NCBI RefSeq assembly: GCF_042435035.1
Contig: NZ_JBHMQT010000036.1
Coordinates: 62,001-126,000 of the forward strand
Direction: 5' to 3'
DNA: 64,000 nucleotides
Source: Sphaerimonospora cavernae
GTDB lineage: Bacteria; Actinomycetota; Actinomycetes; Streptosporangiales; Streptosporangiaceae
Shown: positions 22,174-31,085 of the stretch, piece after piece
Numbering within the stretch: position 1 is the stretch's first letter
How the letters are laid out: every line of letters begins with the position of its first letter
Position numbers and translations under genes: made by a program
The notes under the pieces: model-generated
Databases searched by the model: none
What the model was told of the DNA's origin: nothing
The model's input: the letters and a program-made list of their open reading frames with translations, nothing else

Positions 22174-23841
22174 ATGCACTGGCCAGAGGAGCTGACGGAG
22201 ACCCCGGATCTGCACGGGGCCTATCCACGGCTGAGCCGGGCCCAGATCGAGCGCCTGGGGGCGGGCGGTGCGCGGCGGCCGATGAGCCGTGACGATGTGC
22301 TGTTCACCGAGGGCGCGCTGTCCGACAACCTCTTCGTGGTGCTCGACGGCAGGGTGGCGATGGTCGAGGAGTACGGCACGGCCGACCATGTCGCCGCCGT
22401 CCACGGCCCGGCGCGGTTCCTCGGCGAGATGAACATGCTGACCGGCCTGGTCGGACATCAGACGGCGGTATGCGCCGAACCCGGCGAGGTGCTCGCCGTG
22501 CCGGTGGACGAACTGCGCCGCGTGATCGGGCGAGATGCCGAGGTGGGGGATCTGATCCTGCGCGCGTTCGTCATCCGCCGGTCGATGCTCACCGGGCTCG
22601 GCACCGGCCTGCGGATCGTCGGTTCCCGGTTCTCCGCCGACACCCGCCGCCTGCGCGAGTTCGCCGTACGCAACCGCCTGCCGCACAAGTGGATCGACCT
22701 GGAGGAGGACTGGGAGGCCGAGTGCTTCCTGCGCGCGATGGGCGTCGCGCCCGAGGAGACGCCGGTCGTGATCCTGCGGTGCGAGACGGTGCTGCGCAAC
22801 CCGAGCAACGCCGAGCTGGCCGGGGCCGTCAGCCTGCCGGCCCCGCGGACCTGGGAGACGGTGTGCGACCTGCTCATCGTCGGAGCGGGCCCGGCGGGGC
22901 TCGCCGCCGCGGTGTACGGCGCGGCCGACGGCCTGTCGACGATCGTGGTCGACACGGACGCGATCGGCGGCCAGGCCCGCACCTCGCCCCGGATCGAAAG
23001 CCACCTCGGATTCCCGTACGGAATCTCCGGGGAGGAGCTGGCCGATCGGGCGGTGACCCAGGCGACCGGGCTCGGCGTCCGCTTCCGCCTCCCTGCGGAG
23101 GCCGCCGCACTCGACGGAAGCTGCGGAGACCACGTCGTCACCACACGGGACGGCGCGATGATCCACGCTCGTGCGCTGCTCGTCGCCACCGGAATCCGCT
23201 ACCACAGACTGCATCTGCCGGACATGGAGAGGTTCGAGCGCACGAGCGTCTACTACGCGGCGACCATGTTCGAGGCGCGGGAGTGCCGGCGGGATCCGAT
23301 AGTGGTCGTGGGAGGAGGCGACTCCGCCGGGCAGGCGGCCCTGTTCCTCGCCGCGCACGCGGCGTGGGTCCGCCTGCTGGCCAGGGAGGGCGACCTGCGG
23401 GTGAACATGTCCCGCTATCTGGCCGTCGAGGTCGAGCGCGACCCGCGCATCCAGGTCATGCTGAACACCGAGGTCCGGGAGCTGTCCGGTGGGGAGAGGC
23501 TGGAGTCGGTCGTGGCCGAGGACAACGTCACCGGGGAGCGCCGCACGGTCGAGGCACGCGCGTTGTTCGTCCTCATCGGCGCCGAGCCGCACACCCGGTG
23601 GTTGTCCGGCGAGATCTCCCTCGACCGCCGCGGATACGTCCTCACCGGCGCGCGTGCCCTCCGCTCCCATCCGGCGGAGGGCCTCAGCCCCGGCCGGCCG
23701 TTCCCGCTGGAGACCAGCAGACCCGGCGTGTTCGCGGCCGGCGACGTGCGCAGCGGCTCCGTCAAGCGGGTCGTCTCGGCCGCCGGAGAGGGCGCGATGG
23801 CGGCGCGCCTGGTCAACGAGCACCTCCGCTCGGCTACCTGA
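22174..23841 (+). CDS. Cyclic-nucleotide-binding, thioredoxin-reductase-like FAD oxidoreductase
   Basis: 555 residues in three parts. Residues about 18-135 are a cNMP-binding beta-roll (RLSRAQIERL, LFVVLDGRVAMVEE, FLGEMNML). Residues 140-220 are a thioredoxin/glutaredoxin-like spacer (LPHKWIDLEED). Residues 228-555 are a TrxR-like domain with FAD motif LIVGAGPAGLAAAV, GIRYHRLHLPD, NADPH motif VVGGGDSAGQAA and a final VFAAGDVRSGSVKRV. The usual TrxR redox pair CxxC is missing: the matching position reads YYAATMFEA. It may therefore pass electrons without a disulfide, or act as a sensor. Related fused proteins are common in actinobacteria and poorly characterised. It stands alone. Confidence 0.85.
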   Translation: MHWPEELTETPDLHGAYPRLSRAQIERLGAGGARRPMSRDDVLFTEGALSDNLFVVLDGRVAMVEEYGTADHVAAVHGPARFLGEMNMLTGLVGHQTAVCAEPGEVLAVPVDELRRVIGRDAEVGDLILRAFVIRRSMLTGLGTGLRIVGSRFSADTRRLREFAVRNRLPHKWIDLEEDWEAECFLRAMGVAPEETPVVILRCETVLRNPSNAELAGAVSLPAPRTWETVCDLLIVGAGPAGLAAAVYGAADGLSTIVVDTDAIGGQARTSPRIESHLGFPYGISGEELADRAVTQATGLGVRFRLPAEAAALDGSCGDHVVTTRDGAMIHARALLVATGIRYHRLHLPDMERFERTSVYYAATMFEARECRRDPIVVVGGGDSAGQAALFLAAHAAWVRLLAREGDLRVNMSRYLAVEVERDPRIQVMLNTEVRELSGGERLESVVAEDNVTGERRTVEARALFVLIGAEPHTRWLSGEISLDRRGYVLTGARALRSHPAEGLSPGRPFPLETSRPGVFAAGDVRSGSVKRVVSAAGEGAMAARLVNEHLRSAT

Positions 23842-23848
23842 GCCGCGC

Positions 23849-23902
23849 CGGCGCCGACCCGCATGCTCCACATGACGGCGCCGACCCGCATGCTCCGCAT
23901 GA
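23849..23902. repeat. Two tandem copies of a 27-bp unit
   Basis: Copies at 23849-23875 and 23876-23902 match in 26 of 27 bases. They lie just after the stop of the FAD oxidoreductase gene and before the convergent secreted-protein gene. Function unknown. Confidence 0.8.
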
Positions 23903-23949
23903 CGAGGGGCGAGCCGATGACCGGCTCGCCCCTCTCACCGCGCGTTCGC

Positions 23950-24444
23950 TCAGTCGTCGTCCGACGACCACTGGCCGGAGCCGAACTCACGCATCTGGCT
24001 GCCGGGCAGCTGCTGGACGAGGTCCTTGCCGGACATCTTGCTGACCACCGGAGAATTGGCCTGCGGGTGGAGGAAGATGTCCTGCGGCTCCTGCTGGCCG
24101 GCGGTCTGGACGACCGGCCCCTCGGTTCCCTGCTGACCCGCCGGACCGGCCTGGGCTGTCTGGGCCGTCTGGGCGGCGGGCGCCGCCTGCCCGGCGGGGC
24201 CCTGCGCGGCCGGAGCGGGCTCCTGCAGGCCGCCGGTCACGAGGGACCCGATCTTCCCGTTCTTGTCCTTCAGCAGCTTTTCCACTGCCGTGCTGGCGAC
24301 GAGCTCCGGCTGGTCCGCGTTCTGCATCGCGAAGGACGCGACCTGCTTACCAGGTGAGGCGTCGGTGACGGGGTGCTGGTCGGCGGGAGTGCCGACCGGC
24401 CCGGCAAGCAGGGCAGCCGCGATTATTGCAGTGCAGATAGGCAT
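23950..24444 (-). CDS. Secreted Gln/Ala-rich protein, unknown
   Basis: 164 residues. A short signal peptide (MPICTAIIAAALLAGP) is followed by a charged segment and an Ala-Gln-Gly-Pro-rich low-complexity middle. The C-terminus contains MSGKDLVQQLPGSQMREFGSGQWSSDDD-like acidic sequence in two parts. The ATG at 24444 has GGGGGAAAT upstream. The first 16 residues and the ribosome-binding context are nearly identical to those of the gene ending at 25477, so the two are paralogues or share a duplicated leader. I do not recognise a domain; export to the envelope is inferred. Confidence 0.65.
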   Translation of the reverse strand: MPICTAIIAAALLAGPVGTPADQHPVTDASPGKQVASFAMQNADQPELVASTAVEKLLKDKNGKIGSLVTGGLQEPAPAAQGPAGQAAPAAQTAQTAQAGPAGQQGTEGPVVQTAGQQEPQDIFLHPQANSPVVSKMSGKDLVQQLPGSQMREFGSGQWSSDDD

Positions 24445-24637
24445 GAGATTTCCCCCGAAATGGTGGACGGTACATTCATGACGGTAAGCGCCTCATGTCG
24501 GGCGATCACGGACCCGATGCCCAGTGTCCGGTCAAAGAAGGGAATCGCCCACTTCACTCGCCTCCGAACAACGCGACGAGGGGCGGCCCGTCACCTGCGG
24601 CTCACCCCTCGTAGCAACTCTGGATGCCGGCTCTCAA

Positions 24638-25348
24638 TTACTTCGGCATCAGCACGCTGTCGATCATGTAGACGGTGGCGTTGCGCGTGACCACGTCGCC
24701 GCACACCACGTTCGCGTCATTGATCTTGAAGCTCTGTCCCGAACCGGTGGTGGTGAGCTCCCCTCCCTGCACAGTCTTCAGCTTGCCGCTCCGCAGGTCG
24801 GCCGGCGTCTTGCGTCCCTTGACCACGTGATAGGCCACGAGAGCGCTTAGCGCCTGCTTGTTCCCCATGAGACGGTCGAGCTTCTTCTTCGGGACCTTGG
24901 TGAAGGCTTCATTGGTGGGCGCGAACAGCGTGAAGTCCTTGCCCTTGTTGAGCGTGCGGGCCAGGCCCGCGGTCCGCATCACTCCGGAAAGCGTCGAAAG
25001 CGACGGGATGCCGGAGATGGCCTTGCCGACCGGCTCGCCGGCCACGGAGGCCGGCACCTCGGAGCAGGCGGCGCCGAACGGCGAGGCCGAGGCCGAGGCG
25101 GAAGCGGACGGGGACGCCGAAGCCGTGGCCGAAGCCGTGGCCGACCCGGTGGCCGACCCGGTGGCCGACTCGGTGGCTGAGGCACTCGCCTCGTCGCCGG
25201 GCGTACCGGTCGCCGTGTCCGTAGCCGTCTCGTTGGCCGCGGCCGGTGCCGCGGCGTCGCTCTCGCCTCCGCTGCCGTCACTACCGCAGGCCGTGGTCAG
25301 CGTAAGCAGCGCGGCCAGGGCGGCAAAGGCGAGAAGTCGCGTCTTCAT
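24638..25348 (-). CDS. Fasciclin-domain lipoprotein
   Basis: 236 residues. It has a lipoprotein signal with lipobox LTTAC (Cys21), then a long Ala-Ser-Thr-Glu spacer (about residues 22-90, codon-repetitive), then a single fasciclin (FAS1) domain. The domain carries FTLFAPTNEAFTKVP, LVAYHVVKG, TVQGGELTTTG and a C-terminal NATVYMIDSVLMPK. FAS1 lipoproteins such as MPT83 sit outside the membrane and mediate adhesion or matrix binding. An AGGGAG site lies before the ATG. The neighbouring genes on both sides encode paralogous small secreted proteins on the same strand, suggesting one cell-surface unit. Confidence 0.9.
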   Translation of the reverse strand: MKTRLLAFAALAALLTLTTACGSDGSGGESDAAAPAAANETATDTATGTPGDEASASATESATGSATGSATASATASASPSASASASASPFGAACSEVPASVAGEPVGKAISGIPSLSTLSGVMRTAGLARTLNKGKDFTLFAPTNEAFTKVPKKKLDRLMGNKQALSALVAYHVVKGRKTPADLRSGKLKTVQGGELTTTGSGQSFKINDANVVCGDVVTRNATVYMIDSVLMPK

Positions 25349-25476
25349 CGAATCTCCCTGTGGTGGGGTGGCGCCCGCGGGCCGCGGGTGGCAGGTGCAA
25401 GGGTGCGGAGAGGAACCGGACGCCCGCCCCCGCGGTCCGCGGAACTCACCCGCCGATCAGTCGACCGGCGGACGGA

Positions 25477-26271
25477 TCAACGCGTTGCCCGCGCCCGGTG
25501 GTCTGCGCCCTTGTACGAGGGCCACGACTTCGCCACCTGATGCCCCTTGATTTCAGGCATGGCGAACGACTTCTTCGACGAGTCGAGCGTCGGGTTGAGC
25601 ACGAGGTCGTACGCCTTCGGAGCGCGCCCGCTCCGACCCCACTCTGCAGGGAAGGTGAACTTCCCGGGGAAGAAGTCGTCGTCGGACTTCTTGTCGGCGG
25701 CCACCTGCGGACCCTCCGCGGGCGCGGGAGCGGCGTTGGAGTTGTTGGCGGGCGGCTGGAACATGAAGGCGGGCCCGTCGTCGTCCGCGTCCTCCTGCTG
25801 CTGCGGGGCCTGCTGCGGCGCCTGCTGCTGGTCTCCGGACTGTTGCGGGGCCTGCTGCGGGGCCTGCTGCGGCTGCTGCATCCCGGCCTCCTGCAGCCAC
25901 GGCGGCTGCATCGGCTGGAACATCGCGGGCTGCATCATGCCGCCCGGCTGCTGCATCCCGGCCTCCTGCAGCCACGGCGGCTGCATCATGCCACCGGGCT
26001 GCTGCGTCATGCCCGGCTGCTGTGTCATGCCGGGCTGCTGCGGTTCGCCGGGCTGCTGCATCGTGCCCGGCTGCTGCATCGCGTTCTGGGGCTGCTGCTG
26101 CGCCCCGGCCTGCTGCAGCCACGGCGGCTGCATCCCGAACTGCGGTGCTCCGTACATCTGGCTGCTGTAGGGGTCGTTGTTGGTGTAGGCGCCCGGGCCG
26201 GCGTCCTGCGGTGTGGCGGCCGCCGGGCCCGCGAGCAGGGTAGCGGCGAGTATGGCAGTGCAGATTGGCAT
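25477..26271 (-). CDS. Secreted Gln/Pro/Met-rich repeat protein, unknown
   Basis: 264 residues from the ATG at 26271 (GGGGGAG upstream). Signal peptide MPICTAILAATLLAGP is followed by Gln-Pro-Gly-Met repeats containing three copies of QPPWLQ(Q/E)AG and runs such as QQAPQQ. The C-terminal 90 residues are of ordinary composition (FTFPAEWGRSGRAPKAYDLV) and may be folded. The leader is shared with the protein encoded at 23950-24444. No family is recognised. Low-complexity Gln/Pro proteins of this type often act as surface or matrix components; that is inference. Confidence 0.7.
   Translation of the reverse strand: MPICTAILAATLLAGPAAATPQDAGPGAYTNNDPYSSQMYGAPQFGMQPPWLQQAGAQQQPQNAMQQPGTMQQPGEPQQPGMTQQPGMTQQPGGMMQPPWLQEAGMQQPGGMMQPAMFQPMQPPWLQEAGMQQPQQAPQQAPQQSGDQQQAPQQAPQQQEDADDDGPAFMFQPPANNSNAAPAPAEGPQVAADKKSDDDFFPGKFTFPAEWGRSGRAPKAYDLVLNPTLDSSKKSFAMPEIKGHQVAKSWPSYKGADHRARATR
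25871..25986. repeat. Exact 41-bp direct repeat, 75-bp period, inside the Gln-rich gene
   Basis: Identical copies at 25871-25911 and 25946-25986 encode the PPWLQEAGMQQP repeat of the secreted protein. The nucleotide identity points to recent duplication or slippage, so length variation between strains is likely. Confidence 0.85.
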
Positions 26272-26475
26272 GAGACTCCCCCGATGTCGTGGAAGGTACG
26301 AGCAAGACGCTAAGCGGCCGACCATGGATGATCACGCGTCCGACGCTCAATGTCGGGTCAAACCTGAGGATCAGCCCCTTCATCCCGCAAAGATCTACAA
26401 ACCACGGCCTGCCACCTGGTTCGCGCGCGCCCGGTGCGCCGTTTCCTCCAGGTACCGGACGGGCACCCCCGACAT

Positions 26476-27756
26476 ATGCGACTGCTCGACAACACGCTGC
26501 CACTCCTGCTGAACGGGTACGCCTGGCTGCCGGGCCTGCGCCGCCGTGCCGGGTCGGACATCGTCCACACCAGAGTCCTCGGGCAGCGGGCGGTGGGCCT
26601 GTGCGGGCCGGACGCCGCGCGTTTCTTCTACGACGAGGAGCACGTGGCGCGTCGGACGGCCCTGCCCGGCCCGATCAAGAGCACACTGTTCGGCCACGGC
26701 GCCGTGCACACGCTCGACGGCCCGGCACACCGGCTGCGCAAGGCGATGTTCATGTCGCTCATGACCGAGGACACGATCGGAAGCCTCGCCGATCACACGC
26801 TCGCCGCGTGGGACGAGACGGTCTCCTCATGGCCGGCCGAGCGGGACGTGGTGCTCTTCGACGAGGCGTCCCGGCTGCTGACCCGTGCCGTGTGCCGGTG
26901 GGCGGGCGTCCCCCTGTCCGACGCCGACGTGCCGGCCGCGGCATCCGACCTGGTCGCGATGGTCGACGGATTCGGCTCGGCGGGGCGGCGGCACTGGCGG
27001 GCGCGACTGGCCCGGCGACGGCGCGAGGCGTGGCTGGCCGCACTGATAACGGATGCGCGCCGAGGCGCCCTCACCGCGCCGTCCGGCTCGGCGATCGACG
27101 TGGTGGCGCATCACGAGGACGTCGACGGCAGGCGGCTCGAACCCCGCGTAGCCGCGGTCGACCTGCTCAATGTCCTGCGTCCCACCGTGGCCATCTGCTG
27201 GTTCGTCACCTTCATGGCCCACGCGCTGCATCGATGGCCCGAGCATCGTGCCCGGCTGACCGGCGCGGCCGACAGCGGGGCGAAGGCGTTCCCCGACGCG
27301 TTCGCCGAGGCGTTCGTCGACGAGGTCCGCCGCTTCTACCCGTTCACGCCGTTCGTCGGCGGCCGGGCCGTACGTGACCTGTCCTGGCGCGGGGAGCCGA
27401 TCCCCGCGGGGGCGCTCGTGCTGCTCGACGTCTACGGGCAGAACCACGACTCCCGGCTCTGGGCCGAGCCGTACCGCTTCGATCCCGACCGGTTCGTGGG
27501 CCGTCGGATCGGCGCGTTCGATCTCATCCCGCAGGGCGGCGGCGACGCGAACACCGGCCATCGCTGCCCCGGCGAGGCGATCGTCATCACCCTGATGCGG
27601 GTCCTCGCACACCGCCTGGCCGGGCTGGACTACCGAGTTCCCGGGCAGGATCTGACGATCTCCCTGCGGCGGGTGCCGGCGCGGATGGCGAGCGGGTTCG
27701 TCCTCAGGCCCGAGCGCGTCCGGGTCAGTCCGGCAACTGGATCTCGATCGGTATGA
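26476..27756 (+). CDS. Cytochrome P450, CYP152 peroxygenase type
   Basis: 426 residues from ATG 26476 (MRLLDNTLPLLLNGYAWLPG, the usual CYP152 opening); a GTG at 26434 is the alternative. The heme ligand is in TGHRCPGEAIV, the region before it reads IPQGGGDANTGHRC, and the I-helix has LLNVLRPTVAICWFVTF with the Arg-x-x-Pro that replaces the acid-alcohol pair. FYPFTPFVGGRA follows. These are the marks of hydrogen-peroxide-using fatty-acid hydroxylases or decarboxylases (P450 BSbeta/SPalpha/OleT family), which need no redox partner. No partner gene lies nearby, which fits. Whether it hydroxylates or decarboxylates cannot be told from sequence. Confidence 0.88.
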   Translation: MRLLDNTLPLLLNGYAWLPGLRRRAGSDIVHTRVLGQRAVGLCGPDAARFFYDEEHVARRTALPGPIKSTLFGHGAVHTLDGPAHRLRKAMFMSLMTEDTIGSLADHTLAAWDETVSSWPAERDVVLFDEASRLLTRAVCRWAGVPLSDADVPAAASDLVAMVDGFGSAGRRHWRARLARRRREAWLAALITDARRGALTAPSGSAIDVVAHHEDVDGRRLEPRVAAVDLLNVLRPTVAICWFVTFMAHALHRWPEHRARLTGAADSGAKAFPDAFAEAFVDEVRRFYPFTPFVGGRAVRDLSWRGEPIPAGALVLLDVYGQNHDSRLWAEPYRFDPDRFVGRRIGAFDLIPQGGGDANTGHRCPGEAIVITLMRVLAHRLAGLDYRVPGQDLTISLRRVPARMASGFVLRPERVRVSPATGSRSV

Positions 27757-27885
27757 CGATCGGCGGCCGGTCCGGGGGCCCGGTCTTGGCCGTCTCCCGA
27801 CCGCACCGGGTCACACGGACCACGCCGCCTGACCGTGGACGACGGCGGCGCCCGGCTTCGAGCACGCCGGGCGCCGCCGGACGCG

Positions 27886-29115
27886 TCATGACCGGCGGTC
27901 TTCGCCCGAGACGGCGCCGGCCAGCGGTTTACCCGTCTCGATGAGCGACTTCAACCGCATCAGGTCCTGCTGCAGTTTTCGCGCCGGGTCGGCCCCCAGC
28001 AGCGTCGCCATCGCGTGCCCGACCGCGCCGACCACCGGGTTGTAGGCGAGCCGGACCTCGATCCGGCAATGGTCGGCCCCCTCGGGCGTGAGCCGCAGTG
28101 TGCCCGTGTGGGCGATGAGCCTGCCCTCGGTGGTCCGCCAGGAGATCTCCCGCCCCTCCTCGCGGCTGGTCTCGGCCGCCTCGAAGCCGATGGGCACCCC
28201 GGCAGGTCCCGAGATCACCCAGTGCGACCGCCGCCCGTCGTCGGATCGCCGTACCTCCAGCACATCGGGCATGCACTTGGCGAAGACGCTGTAATCGCTC
28301 AGCAACGGCCACACGTCCTCGGCCGGCGCGGCCACCGAGATCGCGTCCTCGATGTCGACGGCACGGCGGCCCGCGCCGATCCCGCTGAGCCGCTTCAGCG
28401 GAAGGTTCGTCGCGGCACGCGCGCCCAGGACCGCGCAACCGGCCCGCACCATCCAGGCGAACGGCCCAGGCAGTCGCCCGGACATCGCCCAGGTCGCCGC
28501 CGCGGCGGACCCCGCGAGGAACCTCGCGGTCGGCGACCAGCACTGCTGGAAGATCTCGGGTACGCGCTCCCTCGGCCGGCTGCCCCCTTGCAGCTGGATC
28601 ACCCCCTCGGCGTCGTGGTGGGCGGTCCAGCTCGCCCCGACGTCTTTGACGCCGGGAATCCGCGCCACCGCCCGGCGGGCCCGGCGGGTCTCGCGTTCCA
28701 GCACGTGGCCGGCGAGAGTCACGTGACCATCCGCGACGTGGACCTCCACCGCGTGCGGGTGGCTGACGTGCCGGCCCAGCTCCGCGCGCACGCGTTCGGA
28801 CAGCACCCGGTCGTCGACGTTCCTTCCCACGAAGCGATAGCGGATCCCCGCGACCGCGCCCCGGCTGCGATTGGTGAAGTCGCGGGCGAGGATGCCGAGC
28901 CAGCCCCTGGATCGATGCACCCCGTGCACGGCCTTGTCGCGCACTCGGGCCCGGCGGGTCCGGCCGAGATTCGGGTCGAGCAGATACTCCGTCAGTGCCC
29001 CGGCGCAGGCGCCCAGCCCGGCCGCGCCCGCGGTGCTCGACAGTGACGCCCCGCGTTCGATCACGGTGACCTGCCCGTCATGTCGCCCATGTCCTGGACG
29101 ATCAGCCATACGCAT
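27886..29115 (-). CDS. BON-domain and SRPBCC (polyketide-cyclase-like) fusion protein
   Basis: 409 residues from ATG 29115 (GGGGGTGG upstream). The N-terminus has a small hydrophobic segment (AGAAGLGACAGALTEYLL) and Arg-rich stretch. Residues about 95-165 form a BON domain (LSERVRAELGRHVSHPHAVE, VTLAGHVLERETRRAR, IPGVKDV). A second hydrophobic region and a C-terminal SRPBCC/START-like domain follow (SVAAPAEDVWPLLSDYSVFA to HTGTLRLTPEGADHCRIEVR). BON domains bind phospholipid membranes and SRPBCC folds bind hydrophobic ligands, so a membrane-lipid role is plausible. The fusion recurs in actinobacteria near stress genes. No partner gene is evident. Confidence 0.8.
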   Translation of the reverse strand: MRMADRPGHGRHDGQVTVIERGASLSSTAGAAGLGACAGALTEYLLDPNLGRTRRARVRDKAVHGVHRSRGWLGILARDFTNRSRGAVAGIRYRFVGRNVDDRVLSERVRAELGRHVSHPHAVEVHVADGHVTLAGHVLERETRRARRAVARIPGVKDVGASWTAHHDAEGVIQLQGGSRPRERVPEIFQQCWSPTARFLAGSAAAATWAMSGRLPGPFAWMVRAGCAVLGARAATNLPLKRLSGIGAGRRAVDIEDAISVAAPAEDVWPLLSDYSVFAKCMPDVLEVRRSDDGRRSHWVISGPAGVPIGFEAAETSREEGREISWRTTEGRLIAHTGTLRLTPEGADHCRIEVRLAYNPVVGAVGHAMATLLGADPARKLQQDLMRLKSLIETGKPLAGAVSGEDRRS

Positions 29116-29158
29116 GGTAACCACCCCCATGCGCACGGGCCTACCCAGTGACCGGCGG

Positions 29159-29219
29159 ACGATTCCGGACGATTCCGGTCGATCCGGCGATTCCGGTCGA
29201 TCCGGCGACTCCGGCCGAC
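29159..29219. repeat. Short tandem repeats of GATTCCGG/GATCCGGC type
   Basis: About 60 bases consist of 9-18 bp imperfect repeats built on GATTCCGG and TCGATCCGGC, between two genes on the same strand. It may be simple slippage DNA; no hairpin of note is formed. Confidence 0.6.
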
Positions 29220-29234
29220 GGCGCGCCCCGGGCG

Positions 29235-31085
29235 TCACTCCTCGGTGCGGTCGCGCAGCTTCTCGACGACCTCGGCGGCGGCGCGGCCAATGGGGCCGGG
29301 GATCACGTGGCCCGGGCTGGCCTCGAAGCTCGCCTCGTCGAGCAGGTCCTTGACCATCTGCAGAGCGATGCGGTTGCGGTTGGGGGTGCCCTGCCGCAGT
29401 GCGTCGAACAGCTTGCGCACCTGGTGGCTCTTCACCTTCGCCGGCAGCGGCGGTTCGTGCTGGTCGACGACGCACTCGACGATCACGGGCCCGTCCCACG
29501 ACAGCGCCTCGCGCATCTGGCCGGCGCAGGCGCGTGGATCCTCGATGCGCGCCCCGCGGGCGCCACAGGCCTCGGCGAACTTCACGAAGTCCATCGGCGC
29601 GAGGTCCACGCCGTACTCGGGGTTGCCGAGGAACACCATCTGCTCCCACTTGATCAGGCCCAGCGTGTTGTTCTTGATGACCACGACCTTGATCGGCAGG
29701 TTGTGCTGCACCGCGGTGAGGAAGTCGCCGAGCTGCATCGTCATCGACCCGTCTCCGGTGAAGACCACCACCTGCCGTCCCGGATAGGCCGCCTGCGCCC
29801 CGATCGCGTACGGCAGGCCGGCGGCCATCGAGCAGTTGGTCCCGGAGAAGGAGAACAGCTGGCCGCGCCGGGTCCTGATCTGCCGGGCGACCCAGGTCGT
29901 GACGGTCCCGGAGTCGCCGCAGACGATCGCGTCGTCCGCCAGCGCGTCGTTCAACGCCCAGGCGGGGACCTGCGGCTTCATCGGCAGGTCGGTACGCGTA
30001 CCGCGCGCCTCCATCAGCGCCCACCACTCGCGCATGCCCTCCTGGGCCTTCGCCAGGAACGCGCGGTCGTCGTTGCGCGGCAGCATCGGCAGCAGCGCGG
30101 CGAGCGTCGCCCGGGCGTCACCGGCCAGCGGGACGTCCACCGGGTGGCGCAGGCCGAGCCGTTCGGGCCGGTCGTCGATCTGCACGCAGACCGCCTGCCC
30201 CGGCGAGGGGTAGTACTCGATGTACGGCATGGTGGAGCCGACGATCAGCAGCGCGTCGCACTCCTCCAGCGCCTCCTCGCTGGGGCGGCTGCCCACCAGG
30301 CCGATCGGCCCGGTGGTGTAGGGGCTGTCGTCGGGTACGCAGTCCTTGCCGAGCTGGGCTTTCACGATGGGCGCGGCGAGCCGCTCGGCGACCGCCTCCA
30401 GTTCCTCCCCGGCTCCGCGCGCGCCCGCCCCGGCGAGGATGACGATCCGGGTCCGCCCGGCGAAGACCTGCGCCGCCTCCTCCAGGTCCTCCCGGCACGG
30501 CACCCGGATCGGCGGCCGGTGCGCCGTGGAGGTGTGGCCCTCGACGTTGCGTCGGAAGCGGGTGCCCGAGTCGGCCGCCGCGGCCTGGTAGTCGATCGGG
30601 AACGACAGGTGGGCCGGTCCGCGCTGGGTGAGCGCGGTGCGGACGGCGTAGTCGGTGACGTTGATCACGTGGGCCGGGCCCATGATCCGCTGGTTGTAGA
30701 GCGCGACGTCGTTGAACAGGTAGTCGGTGTTGACGTCCTGCAGGTAGCTGGTCCCGACGAGGTCGTGGTAGGTCATGCCGCTGATGGCCAGGATCGGCGC
30801 CTGCTCGGTCCGCGCGTCGAGCAGGCCGTTGAGCAGGTGCGCGGCGCCCGGCCCCGAGGTGGCGAAGCACACGCCGAGCCGCCCGGTGAACTTGGCGTAC
30901 CCCACGGCCGCCATGGCGGCGACCTCCTCGTGCCGGACGTGGACGTACCTGAGGTCGTCGTGCCGCTTGTGCAGCGCGTCGACGAACCCGTTGATGCCGT
31001 CGCCGGGCAACCCGAAGACCGTGTCCACGCCCCATGCGATGAGCCGGTCGACCAGGACGTCCGAGGCGGTGCGCTCTTGGCTCAT
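29235..31085 (-). CDS. poxB: Pyruvate oxidase/dehydrogenase (quinone)-like TPP enzyme
   Basis: 616-residue thiamine-diphosphate enzyme of the acetolactate synthase/pyruvate oxidase family. It has catalytic Glu in RHEEVAAMAAVGYAK (near 52), a central FAD/regulatory domain, and the TPP motif GDGSMTMQLGDFLTAVQHN near 430. The C-terminus lacks an obvious ilvN partner, and the sequence PGDGINGFVDALHKRHDDLRY is of the PoxB type. The reaction would be pyruvate to acetate (or acetyl phosphate) and CO2, with electrons to quinone or oxygen. Its ATG overlaps the stop of the upstream lactate dehydrogenase gene (ATGA), so lactate could be oxidised to pyruvate and onward by one coupled unit. An acetolactate synthase role is a weaker alternative. 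Confidence 0.85.
   Translation of the reverse strand: MSQERTASDVLVDRLIAWGVDTVFGLPGDGINGFVDALHKRHDDLRYVHVRHEEVAAMAAVGYAKFTGRLGVCFATSGPGAAHLLNGLLDARTEQAPILAISGMTYHDLVGTSYLQDVNTDYLFNDVALYNQRIMGPAHVINVTDYAVRTALTQRGPAHLSFPIDYQAAAADSGTRFRRNVEGHTSTAHRPPIRVPCREDLEEAAQVFAGRTRIVILAGAGARGAGEELEAVAERLAAPIVKAQLGKDCVPDDSPYTTGPIGLVGSRPSEEALEECDALLIVGSTMPYIEYYPSPGQAVCVQIDDRPERLGLRHPVDVPLAGDARATLAALLPMLPRNDDRAFLAKAQEGMREWWALMEARGTRTDLPMKPQVPAWALNDALADDAIVCGDSGTVTTWVARQIRTRRGQLFSFSGTNCSMAAGLPYAIGAQAAYPGRQVVVFTGDGSMTMQLGDFLTAVQHNLPIKVVVIKNNTLGLIKWEQMVFLGNPEYGVDLAPMDFVKFAEACGARGARIEDPRACAGQMREALSWDGPVIVECVVDQHEPPLPAKVKSHQVRKLFDALRQGTPNRNRIALQMVKDLLDEASFEASPGHVIPGPIGRAAAEVVEKLRDRTEE

Noticed and set aside
29235..31085. 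Acetolactate synthase large subunit (ilvB)
   Set aside because: No ilvN small subunit follows, and coupling to a lactate dehydrogenase-like gene fits a pyruvate oxidase better.
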